A DNA stretch of 64,000 nt from Echinimonas agarilytica (GTDB lineage: Bacteria; Pseudomonadota; Gammaproteobacteria; Enterobacterales; Neiellaceae): contig NZ_JAMQGP010000008.1 of assembly GCF_023703465.1 (NCBI RefSeq), forward strand, positions 175,527 through 239,526. The letters run 5' to 3'. The position numbers were made by a program, and so were the translations under genes. Below the pieces are notes generated by a model that did not search any database, had not been told where the DNA came from, and saw only the letters and a list, made by a program, of their open reading frames with translations. Below, piece by piece: positions 48,062-57,316 of this stretch (the first letter of the stretch is position 1; each line of letters opens with the position of its first letter).

Positions 48062-49333
48062 ATGAAATATTTGAACTCAACATCAACATTCATTGCCGCC
48101 TCATCATTGATGGCCACAATGATGGCATCAACAGCGCAAGCTGCCCCAACTGAATTCGACTGTGCGGCTAATGCCGACTGGATTTACAACCCTACCCTTC
48201 CCGCTGAAATACCCGGTGGTGGTAAGAATTTATGCCAGTTTTATCAATATTCGTGGCAGTCGTTTATTGCGTTAATGAATACCAATGATTCTGGCGTTCG
48301 CGAATATCGAAACTCGAATATGTTTTCATCGTTTCAGGGAACAGGAAAAAACTCCTGTGCATCTGACGCCACTCAACCACTGTTATTCGTGCGCGCACTA
48401 AAAGATCCAATGACAACCGCCGCAGATTTTACGCGCCCGAACGAAATGAATCAGGCATTCGGAAACTCAGTGATTTATGACCAAAACCATAATATCGTGC
48501 TGTATGAAGCGCTATTCAGTAAGGCCATGTGTGATCTACCTAAAGACTCTAAAACATTGCCCGCAGGCACCACTGAAATAAAAGCATCTTGGCGCACGAT
48601 TACAGAATCGGAAAAGGCGGATTACATTTGGATTCAGTCAGATACCAATGACAATGGCAAGTTCGATAACAATGAGTTATTTGGTATGGTGGGGTTTCAT
48701 TTGGTGAAAAGCACTCCCACACACCCTGAGTTTATTTGGGCTACGTTTGAGCACAGGAATAACGCCCCCAACTGCCAAGACATACCAATCCCTGAAGATA
48801 CCAACCGCTGGTCATTCACCAGCGCCACGTGTGCCGCAGAACTACCCCGTGTGAATGAGGGATCTGGCTGCCAATTTAACGATGCTGAACAACCTGCAAA
48901 ACCTGATGATAGCCCGTTGACAGGCCCTCCTACAGAAATCTGTCAAGTGTACCAATACGGCACAAAACCCGGTGACAACCAAGCCGCTAAAAACCTAGGA
49001 AACATTAGCTCTATCAATCAACAACTCGGCGCTATGTTTGCAAAACTGCCGGCTAAAAATACCTTATCTGTGCTCCAGAATTATCAAGTTGTTGGGGCGA
49101 TTTGGGAAAACGATGTGAGTCAACCTTCAAGCGATGAGAGTAATCTCAGAGGCTCCATACAATTAGCCAATGTCACGATGGAAACCAATGTGCAAGAAGG
49201 CTTCGGTGCTGAAATTTATGTATCTCCGGATAATCTTAAGCCTGCCGCTCATTGTTTTGATTGCCACGGTTACGACGGCCCTTCTACCAATGCCAAAGTG
49301 AGCCATATTTTTAGCAAAATTCACGGTCAATAA
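48062..49333 (+). CDS. Secreted CxxCH protein with EF-hand loop (putative mono-haem cytochrome-like)
   Basis: The 423-residue protein has a Sec signal peptide cleaved near TAQA-APTEF. A 12-residue loop DTNDNGKFDNNE (194-205) fits the EF-hand calcium pattern at positions 1, 3, 5, 7, 9 and 12. The segment FIWATFEHRNNAP (about 240) recurs in uncharacterised proteins of this kind as I remember them. The C-terminus has CFDCH (398-402), a single c-type haem site. Many other Cys (at least eight) suggest disulfides. Preceded by AAGGAG. It is divergent from the tyrosinase unit, so an electron acceptor or donor in the periplasm is plausible but unproven. Confidence 0.75.
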   Translation: MKYLNSTSTFIAASSLMATMMASTAQAAPTEFDCAANADWIYNPTLPAEIPGGGKNLCQFYQYSWQSFIALMNTNDSGVREYRNSNMFSSFQGTGKNSCASDATQPLLFVRALKDPMTTAADFTRPNEMNQAFGNSVIYDQNHNIVLYEALFSKAMCDLPKDSKTLPAGTTEIKASWRTITESEKADYIWIQSDTNDNGKFDNNELFGMVGFHLVKSTPTHPEFIWATFEHRNNAPNCQDIPIPEDTNRWSFTSATCAAELPRVNEGSGCQFNDAEQPAKPDDSPLTGPPTEICQVYQYGTKPGDNQAAKNLGNISSINQQLGAMFAKLPAKNTLSVLQNYQVVGAIWENDVSQPSSDESNLRGSIQLANVTMETNVQEGFGAEIYVSPDNLKPAAHCFDCHGYDGPSTNAKVSHIFSKIHGQ

Positions 49334-49362
49334 GTCATACCGCGTTGATGTGCGATTCTTGT

Positions 49363-49389
49363 GCTCACTTGCTTGCAAGTGGGCTTTTT
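49363..49389 (+). terminator. Rho-independent terminator after secreted CxxCH gene
   Basis: GCTCACTTGC and GCAAGTGGGC form a 10-bp stem with one G-U pair and a 2-base loop, followed by TTTTT. It lies 30 bases after the stop. Confidence 0.88.
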
Positions 49390-49466
49390 AACCATCATCC
49401 AGTTCCGAATATGGCTAACTTCTGTATTCATGTTAGCTATCATGGTGCCATCTTATGCACTGAAAC

Positions 49467-50882
49467 ATGACTGACCGTGATATGCATCATCTTGAACAAC
49501 AGCATGCGATACCATCGCTTTCACCCGAACAGTGTCGCATCGCACGTTTAGCTCGAGATCACCGTTACGACGGAAAATTCTTCGTCGCAGTGAAGACCAC
49601 TGGCATCTTTTGCCGCCCTATTTGTCCTGCGGTTGCGCCCAAAGAATGCAATGTTGAATACTACCATCACGCACCCGCTGCGCTGGCCGCAGGCTATCGG
49701 CCTTGTTTAAGGTGTAGGCCCGACAGTGCGCCTCATTCATGGGCATGGAAAGGTACTGAAACCACATTAGCGCGTGCCATTCATTTAATCGACGGAGGCG
49801 TATTGCAGCAACATTCATTGGTTCATTTGGCGCAGCGTTTAGGGATATCTGAACGGTACTTACGACGATTGTTTCAACGCTATGTAGGGCTCCCGCCCAA
49901 ACGCTATGCTCTGATGAAACAATTAATGTTCGCCAAGAAACTTTTGCATGATTCTCAGTTGCCTATTCAGGACATCGCGCTTGCGTGCGGTTTTGGCAGC
50001 GTCAGGCGCTTTAATGACGCTTTTAAAAAAACGCTCCGGCTCACGCCAACTCAAATACGCCGACAAAAACCAAGTCAATCTAAGCTAACATTGACGCTCG
50101 CATATCGGCCTCCATTTGATTGGCAACACATGCTTAAGTTTTATCAATCACGCGCCATACAAGGCTTAGAGCAGGTGACAGAGCACACTTATCAACGCGT
50201 ATTTAGATGGCAAGATGCCACAGGCTGGTTGTCGATCAGACCCAATCCCAATAACACACAACTCGAAGTACAACTCGACCTCAGCACGATTGAGATACTG
50301 CCATCTGTGGTGCGTCATATTAGGCGGGTATTTGATCTCGACTCCGACTTAACGGTCATCGAATCTCATTTATCCCACACACCACTTGCTCCATTCATCT
50401 GCTCTGGCATTCGTATTCCCGGGCTGTGGGATTCATTTGAAGGCGGAGTGAGGGCTATTTTAGGTCAACAGATTTCCGTGAGCGCAGCACGTCAATTGGT
50501 TGAACAAGTGGTGGATGAACTCGGGCAGACTATTGATACACCCAACGGGTCCATGCGTTTGTTTCCGACTCCTACAAACATCGCTAACTCAGAACTTCTA
50601 TTTCTGAAAATGCCCCACAAAAGACGTCACACTCTGCGAGCGCTCGCAACTTACTACCTTGATCACCCCAACCACTCAATCGACGACTGGTTACAGATCT
50701 CTGGCATTGGTCCATGGACGGTTAATTATGTAAAGCTGCGCGGTACAGAAAATTCAGACATTTATTTAGACTCCGATCTCGGCGTGAGAAACACGCTCAC
50801 CAAGTTACAAATAGCGCTTTGCCGAGCACAATTGTCACCGTGGGGGAGCTACGCCACTTTCCAAATTTGGAATCAATCATGA
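49467..50882 (+). CDS. Ada-AlkA fusion: methyl-responsive regulator / 3-methyladenine DNA glycosylase
   Basis: The 471-residue protein carries an N-terminal Ada zinc domain with Cys49, Cys53, Cys80 and Cys83 (GIFCRPICP and PCLRCRPD), where Cys49 is the expected phosphotriester methyl acceptor. An AraC-type HTH (about 95-195) and an AlkA glycosylase (about 205-470) follow. The glycosylase has the helix-hairpin-helix QISGIGPWTVNYVKLR and catalytic Asp in DSDLGVR. It therefore combines alkylation sensing with base excision. The stop codon overlaps the ogt start (ATGA), forming an alkylation-repair operon. Self-regulation by methylated Cys is expected by analogy to Ada. Confidence 0.94.
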   Translation: MTDRDMHHLEQQHAIPSLSPEQCRIARLARDHRYDGKFFVAVKTTGIFCRPICPAVAPKECNVEYYHHAPAALAAGYRPCLRCRPDSAPHSWAWKGTETTLARAIHLIDGGVLQQHSLVHLAQRLGISERYLRRLFQRYVGLPPKRYALMKQLMFAKKLLHDSQLPIQDIALACGFGSVRRFNDAFKKTLRLTPTQIRRQKPSQSKLTLTLAYRPPFDWQHMLKFYQSRAIQGLEQVTEHTYQRVFRWQDATGWLSIRPNPNNTQLEVQLDLSTIEILPSVVRHIRRVFDLDSDLTVIESHLSHTPLAPFICSGIRIPGLWDSFEGGVRAILGQQISVSAARQLVEQVVDELGQTIDTPNGSMRLFPTPTNIANSELLFLKMPHKRRHTLRALATYYLDHPNHSIDDWLQISGIGPWTVNYVKLRGTENSDIYLDSDLGVRNTLTKLQIALCRAQLSPWGSYATFQIWNQS

Positions 50883-51412
50883 ATCAACAGCCCACATTTT
50901 CGCTTTACTATGGTGAGTACCTCAGCCCGATTGGTCACATGGGGCTGTGGTGCACTGATTCCGCTTTGCTCCGCTTAGCGTTCACCGATCACAACTCGCA
51001 AACCGGTGGCTATGCATGGAGTCAAACCGCGACGCCAACCAAAAGACACCCGCTACTTATTCGTTGCCAACACCAACTGCACGAATACTTTGGCGGTCAA
51101 CGCACTTCATTTTCGCTGCCTTTGCAGTTCATTGGAACCGAATTCCAACAACAGACTTGGAGGGCTCTACAGCGTATTCGCTATGGCGCAATTTATAGCT
51201 ATACTCAGCAAGCCTCACAAATGGATTGCCCTACTGCTGTTCGTGCAGTTGGCACAGCCAATGCCAAAAATCCGCTGTCGATTGTTGTTCCTTGCCATCG
51301 CGTCATAAGTAAAAGTCGAAAGCTATCCGGTTATGCTGGCGGCATCGACCGTAAATCATGGTTGCTGCATCACGAGTTTAACGGCATCAAAACGGCGGTC
51401 CAGCGCACTTAA
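50879..51412 (+). CDS. ogt: Methylated-DNA-protein-cysteine methyltransferase
   Basis: This suicide repair protein transfers the methyl group from O6-methylguanine to its own Cys. The 177-residue protein has the active site IVVPCHRVI (Cys139) and a helix with AVGTANAKNPLSI before it. The ATG at 50879 overlaps the upstream stop by four bases (ATGA), so it is translationally coupled. Longer in-frame starts lie inside the preceding gene. Ogt is preferred over the C-terminal half of Ada because it is free-standing. Confidence 0.95.
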   Translation: MNQQPTFSLYYGEYLSPIGHMGLWCTDSALLRLAFTDHNSQTGGYAWSQTATPTKRHPLLIRCQHQLHEYFGGQRTSFSLPLQFIGTEFQQQTWRALQRIRYGAIYSYTQQASQMDCPTAVRAVGTANAKNPLSIVVPCHRVISKSRKLSGYAGGIDRKSWLLHHEFNGIKTAVQRT

Positions 51413-51477
51413 ACTCAAGTTGAACCTGCGCCCAATGCTGCGCATAATCAAACATTAACGTATGTTTGGAACCCATA

Positions 51478-52026
51478 ATGGACAAGATTGAATATTACGA
51501 ATTTCGACGAGATCTGTATTTTTTTGATTTGGTGTCGTGTTTTTCGGTGTCTCTGTGCGGTTGTCCCATCATATTTGACGCTCGCATTCCGCTATTTTTG
51601 GAGCCTAATCAGAGCATTAGTTTTCCTGGTAAGTTTACTTCACCCAAACACATGTCACCTCACCGTTTACGAGCTGTTGCTGAATCTAACGCTACCAGCA
51701 AATCCAGCCATATTGCGTCGTGCTGCATTATGCTGGCAAACACTGCGTATGAGTCGGTCAAGGATTACAACGATGGCTCTGAATTGTTTGAATTCTTTCG
51801 GCATATTCGCAATGCATCATCACATTTGAATACCTTCCAATTTAACCAGCGAGAACCCGCTCACCCTGCAAAATGGCGCGGCGCCACAATCGATCATCGC
51901 CAGAAAGGCCAACACAATCCGTTATTCGGTCAACAGTGCTTTGGTCATTTTATGGGTGTGGCAGATTTATTGGATTTGTTGATGGATATTGAAAAGAAGA
52001 TTATCGAGTTGCAAGAAAAGTCTTAA
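51478..52026 (+). CDS. HEPN-domain protein, pEK499_p136-like
   Basis: The 182-residue helical protein carries HIRNASSHLNTF near residues 109-120, in which R111, N112 and H116 form the RNxxxH motif of HEPN RNases. The following EPAHPAKWRG fits the pEK499_p136-type HEPN family as I remember it. Many HEPN proteins are RNA-cleaving toxins or antiviral effectors; no antitoxin-like partner is seen beside it. The ATG at 51478 is preferred over a TTG at 51466. Two Cys-rich hydrophobic stretches near the N-terminus are not clear TM helices. Confidence 0.65.
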   Translation: MDKIEYYEFRRDLYFFDLVSCFSVSLCGCPIIFDARIPLFLEPNQSISFPGKFTSPKHMSPHRLRAVAESNATSKSSHIASCCIMLANTAYESVKDYNDGSELFEFFRHIRNASSHLNTFQFNQREPAHPAKWRGATIDHRQKGQHNPLFGQQCFGHFMGVADLLDLLMDIEKKIIELQEKS

Positions 52027-52028
52027 AA

Positions 52029-52047
52029 CGCGGCGACCAAAGCCGCG
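52029..52047 (-). terminator. Terminator between convergent HEPN and DUF4202 genes
   Basis: CGCGGC and GCCGCG form a 6-bp stem with a 7-base loop. On the minus strand it is followed by TTTTAAG, a good terminator for the DUF4202 gene. Confidence 0.7.
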
Positions 52048-52065
52048 AATGCAATCGATCAGTTT

Positions 52066-52644
52066 TTACGCCAAGGCTTTTTCAATCAGTGCTTGAACGC
52101 CTGCCGGATACTGTTGTTTAAGCGCAAAATCATGACCTTTTTCCGACATTTTACGCCATGTTTTCTGCAAGATATCGATCACCTTGGCTTCTTCATGCTT
52201 GCTCGCAAAGTCTTCAGCGTAGTGCGCTAAAAACACCAAGCAGATCACGTCTTCAAATTGCTGACACTGTGGGTCTGCTTTAATACGTTCTTTACGCAGC
52301 ACAGCGCTTACTCGGTCGATGATCGCTTGGTCATATCCATGCGCGGCCAAAATCTCACCGGTCCACTCACCGTGTTTACGCCCTAACGTTTGCCGCCAGT
52401 CGTAGTAGCCTTTTTTACCCATTGGAAAATCGGCTCGCGGAATGGCCCAGCGTTTAATGTGTTGAGCACGACATGCGATCTGAACAATCTCGTCAGTTTC
52501 AGGTGCAAATTGCTCGAGCATACTGCTCATTCGGGTACCGTAGAGAAGCGAGGCGGGTACTTGAATATCTTCCACCAGCTCCAAATTGGGATCAGCTTTA
52601 TTGACTGCGTCGATGGCATCAAAGACTTGGGCTAATCGTTCCAT
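52066..52644 (-). CDS. DUF4202 family protein
   Basis: The 192-residue soluble helical protein matches DUF4202: the segment AQHIKRWAIPRADFPMGKKG followed by YYDWR, then RVSAVLRKERI, and FLAHYAEDFASKH. His and Asp residues are spaced as in HD-like metal enzymes, but the biochemical role is unknown. It is transcribed away from dnaE2 in the same direction with 130 bases between. Confidence 0.85.
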   Translation of the reverse strand: MERLAQVFDAIDAVNKADPNLELVEDIQVPASLLYGTRMSSMLEQFAPETDEIVQIACRAQHIKRWAIPRADFPMGKKGYYDWRQTLGRKHGEWTGEILAAHGYDQAIIDRVSAVLRKERIKADPQCQQFEDVICLVFLAHYAEDFASKHEEAKVIDILQKTWRKMSEKGHDFALKQQYPAGVQALIEKALA

Positions 52645-52774
52645 TTGGGCATCTACCTTATATTTTGGAATGTTAAGAGACTTATATTCATGGTAAGCCC
52701 TTAATAAAAGTGGATCTATTGTCGGTCAAGAATACTTTTTCTTCAATCCTTCAATGCCTGCATTTATGTGCAAA

Positions 52775-55700
52775 TTAATGAAAATCGCGAGAATGTAGGG
52801 TCAGTTGCTCTAATTGGTGATTACAATTCTCAAGACGCCCCGCCACAATATGAATGACCAGCCCTTCACGTTCCAAAATACCATGTACTTCGAGCAACTT
52901 GGATTGCAAAAATGCTTGACGCTGTGCTCTAGCGGTATTCAACCACACCACAACATTGATATTTCCGGTTTCATCTTCAAGCGTTACAAAAGTAACACCG
53001 CTGGCTGTGCTTGGACGTTGGCGCCCCACTACAAGACCAACCACAGTCACAAGCTCGCCAGACTGTTTGCTTGATAACGCCTGGGCTGATATCGATTTTT
53101 TAAAAAGTCCCATTTCTCTAAGTATAGCCAACGGATGGCGCTCTAAGCTCAAACCTAAATGGCGATAATCTTCGAGCATGTTGTCCATTTCTGTGGGCTC
53201 TTTCAAATAATTAGAGACTTGAGGCGCTTCGCTAACTTCAAGTAAGGGTAAGTTATTCGTTGGGGTTGCTAACTGCCAGCGGGCTTGGAAACGATCTCCG
53301 GAAAGACCATTCAAGGCACCGGCTGCGGCCAAGGCTTGGCGTTGGTCTGATGCCAATTGGGTAAGCTGAAGTAACGTGGCGACATTTTCATACCCATTGA
53401 CCGGACGTTTAGTCTCAATCGCCATGCCCGCTTTTTTCGACAAACCTTTGATGATTCTCAGGCCGAGTTGCAACACCGGTTCACGGTTTTGGCAGACCAC
53501 TAAGCGGTGCTCCCAACAGCTCTCATTCACATCGACTGGCACTACGTTGACGCCATGACGCTGAGCATCCTGAATCAATTGCGACGGTGAGTAAAAGCCC
53601 ATTGGCTGACTATTCAGTAAGGCGCAACAAAAAGCCGCAGGGTAATGTAATTTCAACCATGCAGAAACATACGCCAATAGAGCGAAACTTGCCGAATGAG
53701 ATTCTGGAAAACCATACTCGCCAAACCCTAGAATTTGACGAAAAATTCGATCTGCGAAGTCATCCGAATAGCCATTTTGGGCCATCCCATGACGCAGTTT
53801 ATGTTCAAACTGAGCCAGCTTTCCATTGCGCTTCCAAGCCGCCATTGCACGACGTAACTGGTCTGCTTCTCCGGCACTAAAACCGGCCGCCACCATGGCT
53901 AACTTAATCACCTGCTCTTGGAAAATAGGTACCCCCATGGTTCGCTCTAGCACCTGCCGCACAGCCTGATTGGGATAACTTATAGGTTCCAATCCATGGC
54001 GACGTTTCAAGTAGGGATGAACCATATCACCTTGAATGGGGCCGGGACGAACAATGGCAATTTGCACCACCAAATCGTAGTAACAACGCGGACGTAAACG
54101 CGGCAACATATTGGTTTGTGCTCGCGATTCAATTTGAAACACGCCAATGCTGTCGGCATTACACAGCATGTCGTACACCTCTGGCTGCTCCCATTGCACA
54201 TTAGCCATAGTCATGGGTGCGTCTGCGCTTGTGGCGTGCTCCTGACGAACGTCTCTGATCAGATCAAAACATCGGCGAATGGCGGTTAACATGCCAAGCG
54301 CCAGCACATCGACCTTTAACAAGCCAAGTGCTTCTAAATCATCCTTGTCCCACTGAATCACAGAGCGTTCGGCCATGGCTGCATTTTCCGTCGGCACTAA
54401 CTCAGACAGTGGCCCCGCAGAAATCACAAACCCTCCAACATGCTGCGATAAGTGCCGTGGAAAACCCATAATTTGGTTTACCAAGGTCTCAAACCAACGC
54501 ACCTTGGGGTGATCTAACGGGCCTAACTGGACAAGTTGTTGACGCCAGTTATCTTGCCTGTCTCTGCGGTCAATGCCTGCCATGAATTGCTCCAGCAGCG
54601 ATTCATCAAAGCCTAATGCTTTACCCACATCTTTCACGGCACTTTTGAACCGATAGGAAATCACGGTGGCGGCAAGCGCTGCGCGATGTCGACCGTATTT
54701 TTGATAAATGTATTGAATGACTTCTTCACGGCGTTCGTGCTCAAAGTCGACATCAATATCAGGCGGCTCACCTCTTTCTTTAGAAATGAAACGCTCGAAT
54801 AGTACGTTGATTTTACGTGGGTCGACCTCGGTAATTTGTAAGCAATAACACACCACAGAATTGGCCGCAGAGCCTCGGCCTTGGTGCAGAATGTGTTGGC
54901 GGCGAGCAAAGCGAACAATGTCGTAAATAGTTAAAAAGAAATAGGCATATTGCATCTCACCGATTAATGACAGCTCTTTGGCAATAATGGCTTGAATATC
55001 TAATGGCACTCCACGAGGAAAGCGAATGCGTTGTCCTTGGTCCACTAGTTGCCGTAAATAACTCATGGCAGAGTGCCCTTCAGGCACAAGTTCTGCTGGA
55101 TATTCATACTTCAATTCATCAAGGCTAAACTGGCATTGGCTGGCAAGTTCGGCCGCTGCTTCTAAATGACGCCGCTGAAATAGCTTCGCTAAGCTCGTTA
55201 AAGGGCGTAAATGACGCTCTCCATTGGGCTCTATGTGTTGAGTGACTGAGTGAATTGTTTGATTCAGGCGAATAGCTGTTAAGGCATCTTGCAATGGTTG
55301 TCGCTGTTTGCAGTGCATAAGCACACCGCCACAAGCAATAGCCTCTATGTCATGCTGCTCTGCCCAACGGGTAACGCTCAAGTAGTGCCGCTTATCTAGC
55401 CCCGACAACGGGCGCTCAACCAGTATTCGCCCGCGTTTTCCGCTGCATTCTATGAGCCACTGCGTGGTGTCATCCCAGGTTGATTTAGAATCTGAGGGTA
55501 GCCACCCCACAAAACAATGCTGAATATGGTGCTTAATATCACTCCGTGTCATCTGATAATGCCCCTTAGGGCTGCGCATTCGCGCTTGCGTGATCAAAGC
55601 ACTAAGCTCTGCATAGGCTTGACGCGTGGGCGCCCAAATAACTAAACAGGTCCCACATTCAAGTCGAAAATAGGAACCAACCACCAGCGGAATGTTCGCT

Positions 55701-55876
55701 GCTTTCGCCGCAACATGAGCCCTAACAATGCCGGCTAAGGTGCATTCATCAGTAATCGCCAAAGCGCTGTATCCCAGTTCTAGCGCCTGTTCAACAAGTT
55801 CTTCTGGGTGAGAAGCTGCACGCAAGAAGGAAAAATTGGATCGACAAAATAACTCGGCATACGGAAGTGAGTTCAT
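52775..55876 (-). CDS. dnaE2: Error-prone DNA polymerase DnaE2
   Basis: DnaE2 is the translesion polymerase of the ImuA-ImuB-DnaE2 mutasome. The 1033-residue protein has an N-terminal PHP domain (FCRSNFSFLRAASHPEELV). The catalytic palm contains PPDIDVDFEHERR near 380-395 and HQGRGSAANSVVCYCL. A helix-hairpin-helix and an OB-fold with VTFVTLEDETGNINVVVW follow at the C-terminus. The ATG at 55876 is used; a GTG six bases earlier directly abuts the imuB stop. No tau-binding tail is obvious. It is the third gene of the LexA-boxed operon. Confidence 0.96.
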   Translation of the reverse strand: MNSLPYAELFCRSNFSFLRAASHPEELVEQALELGYSALAITDECTLAGIVRAHVAAKAANIPLVVGSYFRLECGTCLVIWAPTRQAYAELSALITQARMRSPKGHYQMTRSDIKHHIQHCFVGWLPSDSKSTWDDTTQWLIECSGKRGRILVERPLSGLDKRHYLSVTRWAEQHDIEAIACGGVLMHCKQRQPLQDALTAIRLNQTIHSVTQHIEPNGERHLRPLTSLAKLFQRRHLEAAAELASQCQFSLDELKYEYPAELVPEGHSAMSYLRQLVDQGQRIRFPRGVPLDIQAIIAKELSLIGEMQYAYFFLTIYDIVRFARRQHILHQGRGSAANSVVCYCLQITEVDPRKINVLFERFISKERGEPPDIDVDFEHERREEVIQYIYQKYGRHRAALAATVISYRFKSAVKDVGKALGFDESLLEQFMAGIDRRDRQDNWRQQLVQLGPLDHPKVRWFETLVNQIMGFPRHLSQHVGGFVISAGPLSELVPTENAAMAERSVIQWDKDDLEALGLLKVDVLALGMLTAIRRCFDLIRDVRQEHATSADAPMTMANVQWEQPEVYDMLCNADSIGVFQIESRAQTNMLPRLRPRCYYDLVVQIAIVRPGPIQGDMVHPYLKRRHGLEPISYPNQAVRQVLERTMGVPIFQEQVIKLAMVAAGFSAGEADQLRRAMAAWKRNGKLAQFEHKLRHGMAQNGYSDDFADRIFRQILGFGEYGFPESHSASFALLAYVSAWLKLHYPAAFCCALLNSQPMGFYSPSQLIQDAQRHGVNVVPVDVNESCWEHRLVVCQNREPVLQLGLRIIKGLSKKAGMAIETKRPVNGYENVATLLQLTQLASDQRQALAAAGALNGLSGDRFQARWQLATPTNNLPLLEVSEAPQVSNYLKEPTEMDNMLEDYRHLGLSLERHPLAILREMGLFKKSISAQALSSKQSGELVTVVGLVVGRQRPSTASGVTFVTLEDETGNINVVVWLNTARAQRQAFLQSKLLEVHGILEREGLVIHIVAGRLENCNHQLEQLTLHSRDFH

Positions 55877-55882
55877 CGCCAC

Positions 55883-57316
55883 TCATCCAAACCAACCATG
55901 GGTAAACCATTGGCCTTGCGCATCTCTAAAAATCCAACACAGCTGATCATCTGCATCTCGGGCAATGAAATAATCGCGCTGCACAGGTTGGTTGTCCCAC
56001 CAGCCGCTTACGATTCGCTCTGGTGCTGTTTGAAGTTCAAATGACTTCCGTATCAAAGGCTGAGGTTGCGGCAGTAACCAATTGGGTCGTCGCTGTCGCA
56101 CCGTAAATTCAGGTTCAAAGGCAGCTTTTGCAGCAGGCTTCACACAAGCCCATGAGCGTTCCGGGCGAGGATCAGGGGCACTTTTAATTCTCATTACCGC
56201 GCTCGAAGTTAAGCGACTTTGCAAACGACTTAACAGCTGATGGTCGGATAGCCCCAGCCCTGTATTTTGAATAAACAGATCTGAAGCAGGCGCTTGTTGC
56301 AGCACTAGGTTTTCAACTTTAATCACCAGACTTTGCACTGGCTCGGACAATGGCATTTGGTGAATTCTAAGTTGCGCAATTTGCATAAATTCATCGGCTC
56401 GATGCTCAGGTTCAGCCATTCGAAATATAAGCTCGGTATCCGGTTGTTCACGATGCTCTAATGTCATGCACACACTTTGAGCAGCGAATTGCCGACGCTG
56501 TAGATAACGCCCTAATAATTTCAAAATACGCTGTAACGGGAACAACAACCCATCGGCATAGCTAATTTCATGGAGGCAATTCCAACGATACTCAAAATGT
56601 GGCAAAGGTTTAAACCACGCGGGTTCTGTATATTTTTGATGAGGCTCCTTTTCACCTTTGAAAGCCGCAAGCCATGCAGCAATCTCTCCGCCAAAGCGTA
56701 TCTTCCAATCGGCCATAGGGATGTGCAGCAAGTCGCGTAAAGTTTTCATCCCAACCCCAGTTAAAGCAGATTGGCCTGGGGGTTCTAATGGCAGTTGAGT
56801 CACCGTTAAATCCGCCACAGCAAGATCCAGTTCCCGCTCACTTCCCATCGGTAAATGTTGCTTTGCCTGTGCCAGCGTGTAAGCGGCCATAGGAGTGACT
56901 CCTGCCGCCGCGTAATAGCGAAAACCCGCTTGATGCAGCCGCTGTTCTAGCACTTGCCAATAACTCTGACGCCCTCCAAATAAACGCCACATGCTGCGAG
57001 TTTCAAATAAAATGCCACGGTTAAATTGGATGGCTAATTGCGCACATACGTCATAACAAGATTCGGAGATTTGAGAGAGCAATTGCTGTTGATAAGCATT
57101 GTCGTCCATTCGCACAGCTGTATCTGGCGCTAGCGCTAGCGCCTTTGCAACGCTCATCCCACAGTGAATTCCCGCTGCAGACGCGAATTCAGAGCATTGC
57201 ATGACCCGCTTTCGCGCATCAAGTACAATGACACTCATTGCTTCATGCTGAGCGGCAAGCGCATCGGCTTGAAGGTGAGCAAAGTCGACAAACAACCACG
57301 CGACTATTCGAGACAT
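55883..57316 (-). CDS. imuB: ImuB, Y-family polymerase-like mutasome protein
   Basis: The 477-residue protein is related to Y-family polymerases but acts as a beta-clamp-binding adaptor for DnaE2. The palm-like N-terminus IVAWLFVDFAHLQADA retains one Asp, and the second catalytic acidic cluster is not recognisable, as usual in ImuB. The C-terminal half is a long helical region ending in a cluster of aromatic residues (WFTHGWFG). It overlaps imuA by 13 bases. Confidence 0.92.
   Translation of the reverse strand: MSRIVAWLFVDFAHLQADALAAQHEAMSVIVLDARKRVMQCSEFASAAGIHCGMSVAKALALAPDTAVRMDDNAYQQQLLSQISESCYDVCAQLAIQFNRGILFETRSMWRLFGGRQSYWQVLEQRLHQAGFRYYAAAGVTPMAAYTLAQAKQHLPMGSERELDLAVADLTVTQLPLEPPGQSALTGVGMKTLRDLLHIPMADWKIRFGGEIAAWLAAFKGEKEPHQKYTEPAWFKPLPHFEYRWNCLHEISYADGLLFPLQRILKLLGRYLQRRQFAAQSVCMTLEHREQPDTELIFRMAEPEHRADEFMQIAQLRIHQMPLSEPVQSLVIKVENLVLQQAPASDLFIQNTGLGLSDHQLLSRLQSRLTSSAVMRIKSAPDPRPERSWACVKPAAKAAFEPEFTVRQRRPNWLLPQPQPLIRKSFELQTAPERIVSGWWDNQPVQRDYFIARDADDQLCWIFRDAQGQWFTHGWFG

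Noticed and set aside
55883-57316. imuB as a broken Y-family polymerase gene
   Set aside because: Loss of the second catalytic acidic cluster is normal for ImuB, and the frame is intact and in its usual operon.
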